The notes below the pieces were generated by a model that did no database searches, was not told the DNA's origin, and saw only the letters and a list, made by a program, of their open reading frames with translations. 64,000 bases of DNA from Membranipora membranacea (lineage: Eukaryota; Bryozoa; Gymnolaemata; Cheilostomatida; Membraniporidae). How positions within the stretch are numbered: position 1 is the first letter of the stretch; each line of letters begins with the position of its first letter. A program made the position numbers and the translations under genes. Positions 60,489 to 64,000 of the stretch are shown here, in pieces. The stretch is from contig OU612067.1 of NCBI GenBank assembly GCA_914767715.1, positions 29,424,162 through 29,488,161 on the forward strand, given 5' to 3'.

Positions 60489-60675
60489 CACTAAAATGCG
60501 GAAATCCGTGATCACGCAAATTCACGTGCGTGTTGCGGAAATTTAGTGCGTATTTCCGCATTTTAGTCAATCCTGTGTGGGATTGACTAAAATGCGGAAA
60601 TCACCCTGTGACCTACTTGTGACCTTGAAAAGCATATTTCCGCATTTTAGTCAAAATTGACTAAAATGCGGAAAT
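60489..60675. repeat. Five alternating copies of an ACTAAAATGCGGAAAT element
   Basis: Copies at 60489-60505 (+), 60552-60573 (-), 60580-60601 (+), 60636-60654 (-) and 60657-60675 (+). Copies 2 and 3 make a perfect 22-bp stem with a 6-base loop; copies 4 and 5 make a perfect 19-bp stem with a 2-base spacer. Confidence 0.9.
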
Positions 60676-62793
60676 TTCAAATTTAGCTTTTTAACCACTG
60701 AATGTGGCCTGTAAGAAAATAAATTGATATGTGTTCTATGAAACCATCTCATAGGCTACGTGTATGGGCAATCTGGGTTAGAAATAATGTGTTGTAGTAC
60801 AGCTGTAGCACTATTTATGTAAAGCGGAATTCCCAGTGAAATCTTCAGTGAAATATGTACATGAATATACTGGAGAAGATAACTCTAATATGATGATATT
60901 ATGTCAACCAAAATCCCCATACTAGTTACTATTTCTGAAATGCAGATTTTGATAGAGGCAAGTTTTATTGAGGAGAAATGCTTTTATGGGCATATTATGC
61001 ATTGAGAGTGAAGATATAGGCCACTTATATACATTGAGAGTGAAGCCATATAATATATGCAATTAGCAACCCGGGTGTTTACACATGTCGATAGTTAACC
61101 TGATATCTTACAAGTGGTGACGTTGGGTGATTATCATGGTGGTAGCAAAAAATTCATCGGAGAACATAGGAAAACATCTGTGAAAACATGTAGATCAGTC
61201 TATTGGTGATCAAGTCCTTCATAGCAGAACCGTATACAGTAGAGCATAGCCACCCACTTTAACACCAAAGACCATTTTCCGGGAAAGGCAAGGTGGTCCT
61301 TGTCACAACAATTCATAAGAGTGTTTTTGGTTTTTCATTCAGCTCTATTGAAGTGCAAATGAACTAATTATAACTTATAATATCTAAGCACATAGTCAAG
61401 ATTGCGTGATGAGACTGAGTAATTATACTTTTTATTTTTATAAGCCACACAATAATCATATTGATCAGCCTGAATAAAAGCACAAGTGAGTCCAACAATG
61501 TAGTTGGTAGATATTTAAAAACAATTCATTGTTTCAGGTATTGATAGTGTAGATGCTTATTTTAAAAGCATACATACATCTATAACTTTGTATTTAGCAA
61601 GATTAAACCTTGATTCACTTTGGTGTTTATGAAATAAAACTGACCTACATTAGATGAGTTGAATTTTGGCAGAAGGAAAAGTTTGACATTTCACAATCTG
61701 AAATTTATTGATAGACTACATTTACTTTGAAAAGCTCTCTATCATATCTACGAAGGTACCAGCTAGTACCAGCTTGATGGCTGTGTCTTTCGGCTCGAAG
61801 ACACAATTCATGTTGATTGGAGAGGCTGTTGTGACCTTCTGCACAAGATGGACTAGAATCTATCGATCATGAGGCAGCTTCAGTCCATAGCAAGAGTTAT
61901 TCTCAGCAATCATAGAACTCGGAAGATGCATCCCTAGAAGAAAAGATAAAAATGCCAACTTTCAGCTGAGCAGATAGGGGGCAACTTAAGGACGTCTTAT
62001 CATCGGTTGTCCCCTCATTGAACTTACATGTCAAAGAGAGAACAACTCTATGATTTGTCTCAATTTGAAGTGAAAAAAGACACCCCTCCTCCCTGCCGAA
62101 AAGGAGACTCCCTGATGAGACAGAAACAAACAGACCGCAGCTTCTTCCCTAATGATATTCAAAATGCTTTGACCACCCCCTAGCTAAAAGCTGATGGTTG
62201 ATCATTGTGCGGGTCTCTAAAGGTCTAATGTTTCAGAATTTCTTTCATATCTATCACCTACAACTAGGGCATATGCCTCCAATCGGACAAATTATCCTGT
62301 CACAGTATCATATGACATAAGGTTATGCTTTAGATACACACAGACCATCCTTGGTGTTAAATCTAACTGCTAACTGCACGGTAGGTAAGTCTTTTGGACA
62401 AGAGCGATCAACTTCTAGCATGTCATGGCAAGATTGGCAGTCTTTTCTCAAGATCAGCTTCCAATATTGGAACTGTTTGTTTGACATGCTAGCTTCCTAG
62501 TCACTTTTGGTCCCGCACCACATGTATCTCTCTACACCCAGTTGTGAGATGCCTAGCGATTTTGGAGGTATTGAAACATGTTTTTTATGCACATTATACT
62601 CATCAAGCCCAAGGGTCTCGCAGCTATAAAATTGAAATTCAGGACAGATTATTTGTAAAATAATATTTGCTGCCGCAGGCCTGTATAATGCAAGTCCCTG
62701 ACCGGCAGTAGTATGACGAAAAATTATCAGATAAATTTGAAAGTGGGATTCTGAAGTATTGAGCAATGATGTGGTTTGATTCAACATATGTCT

Positions 62794-62833
<40 letters not shown>

Positions 62834-62964
62834 CACTGACCTTATTGTACACAGTTCTTCACCATTATAAAAAAACATGCTGCATAACATCAGTATACTA
62901 ATACTGCAAACCTGAGCAAGGAGTCTGGAAATCATCTGGAATAAAAAAAATGAAATATAAAATT

Positions 62965-63185
62965 TGTTGGGACGGTGAAATGGTGCAATCGGTAAGCGCG
63001 CTTGTTATTCACTGCCAGGCGATTGGTGCCGCAGGATTTGTGAGTTCAAATCCCGTTGGGGGAGCTTTCAAGATTGATTGTTCCAGCCCCCAGCACCCAT
63101 CGGGTGTATACCTCTTCTATAAAATGGGGAACCATTGTTACTGCCTGTTAAACACATTAGTGGTTTGTTTACTCCAACCCTAGAA
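62965..63185 (+). mobile_element. tRNA-derived SINE
   Basis: The head carries an A box (TGGTGCAATCGGTAAGCGC) and a B box (GAGTTCAAATCCC), separated by about 45 bases as in a tRNA with a long variable arm. The body follows with the stem CACCCATCGGGTG. Arms of the head do not all pair, so this is a SINE head rather than a tRNA gene. The family differs from those at 24268 and 56518. The 3' end is approximate. Confidence 0.6.
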
Positions 63186-64000
63186 TGTAAGGAAGTGTAA
63201 TTTTGTGGCAGCAGGGAGGGTACATGTGATATGGAATTTCTACAGATAGTCTGTTACGTTACTCAAAACAAATTTTCACCCCATGCAATCGGTACTGCTG
63301 AAGCTGGATTTTTAGTCACATTGAAGAGAATTTCTAGCCCCTTACTTCTTAGGGGTGTATATCCTCTCTACCCAAGAGCACAAAAAAACCGTGTTTGAAG
63401 AGGATAGGTTCTTTTGAACTACCCAAGAGGAGTTTTAATAAAATGGCCTTGTGGAAATTGGGGTGTGCTAACTTAAAGTCACCTCCTAACTAGCTTATTC
63501 ATTTACTTTTCTTGGGTTATTTATGAAGGATGTACAAAAACCAATTATGAAAACTTGAGGCATTGCGTGAAGTGACATGATGAGATTGTACTGTTTTTTT
63601 CCAGTACTGGTAGTGGAAAATTCAGTCTACCTCCAATATGATTGGATGATCTTTTTGCTCGTTTTGGTTCCATGTACGTGGTTGTAGAACCATGATTAAT
63701 TTTTTTTATCGAGGCGCATATGGGGACAAGCCATACTACAGGAATAACAGAAAGTTAGGTAGCAACATGTGCTCAGTAAAATCCCGCCTCCAGCTGCGCG
63801 ATGTATATAAGAGGGTTCGACCAAAGCTGTGGGCTCATTCTCGGTGTAGCAGTGATCAAGAAAGTTTTGCATGGGTACTCTCGAGAACAGAACAAAGAGG
63901 TATGTTAATGATTGTAATTGTTCCTCACTTCAACATGGTTGCATTTTTCTATGTATTGTTAGGAGTTTTTAAGATATAAATGGACCAGCAGGTAGGGCAC
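63186..64000. other. No gene recognised at the window edge
   Basis: A plus-strand open frame at 63692-63979 shows no motif I recognise and has no clear splice context. It could be a repeat or an exon of a gene running off the window; nothing favours either. Confidence 0.3.

Larger units (their letters stand above)
58082..62960. other. No gene recognised; repeat-bearing intergenic or intronic DNA
   Basis: Beyond the foldback structures listed separately, I find no conserved coding sequence on either strand. The open frame at 59436-59645 on the minus strand is Cys-rich only because it reads through a tandem GTCTTACARCAC-type repeat. A run of about 16 TA repeats lies at 62797-62823. Confidence 0.45.

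Noticed and set aside
1-64000. CRISPR arrays, operons, bacterial promoters and prophage
   Set aside because: The window is eukaryotic: spliced genes, SINEs and LINE remnants. None of these features is present.

Overview
This is AT-rich, intron-rich animal nuclear DNA. It has short coding exons, roughly 0.3-3 kb introns, GT-AG splice sites, nuclear tRNA genes, tRNA-derived SINEs and a decayed non-LTR retrotransposon. The set of conserved proteins (PDE7, MTFR, ARMC1, PDZRN), the compact introns and the presence of a PDE7, which I recall as missing from the standard fly and nematode models, suggest a bilaterian invertebrate. A marine spiralian or an invertebrate deuterostome is most likely. I cannot name the species.

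Layout. 1-7882: no gene recognised (5' flank of PDE7). 7883-11871 (+): complete nine-exon PDE7-type cAMP phosphodiesterase. 12911-26236 (-): complete ten-exon mitochondrial fission regulator (MTFR1/MTFR2/MTFR1L family), tail-to-tail with PDE7; its introns hold several foldback and tandem repeats. 28271-31797 (+): complete seven-exon ARMC1, head-to-head with MTFR. 32657-33786 (-): two-exon gene for a secreted, cysteine-free protein built of Trp/Pro repeats, which I do not recognise. 35549-44605 (-): the 3' seven coding exons of a PDZRN3/4-type (LNX-family) protein; its RING end was not found. 44606-64000: no further gene found, but two tRNA-Lys genes, a tRNA pseudogene, a segmental duplication, SINEs, a LINE remnant and several foldback repeats.

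How the genes relate. ARMC1, MTFR and PDE7 occur here in the same order and relative orientation that I recall for the ARMC1-MTFR1-PDE7A block on human 8q13 (ARMC1 and MTFR divergent, MTFR and PDE7 convergent). ARMC1 and MTFR are both mitochondrial-dynamics proteins and, from memory, physical partners, so the divergent pair may share control. The exon models below were built by hand. Their splice phases close in frame for all four genes, and the complete models come to 508 aa (PDE7), 385 aa (MTFR), 289 aa (ARMC1) and 258 aa (secreted repeat protein). No transcript evidence was available.
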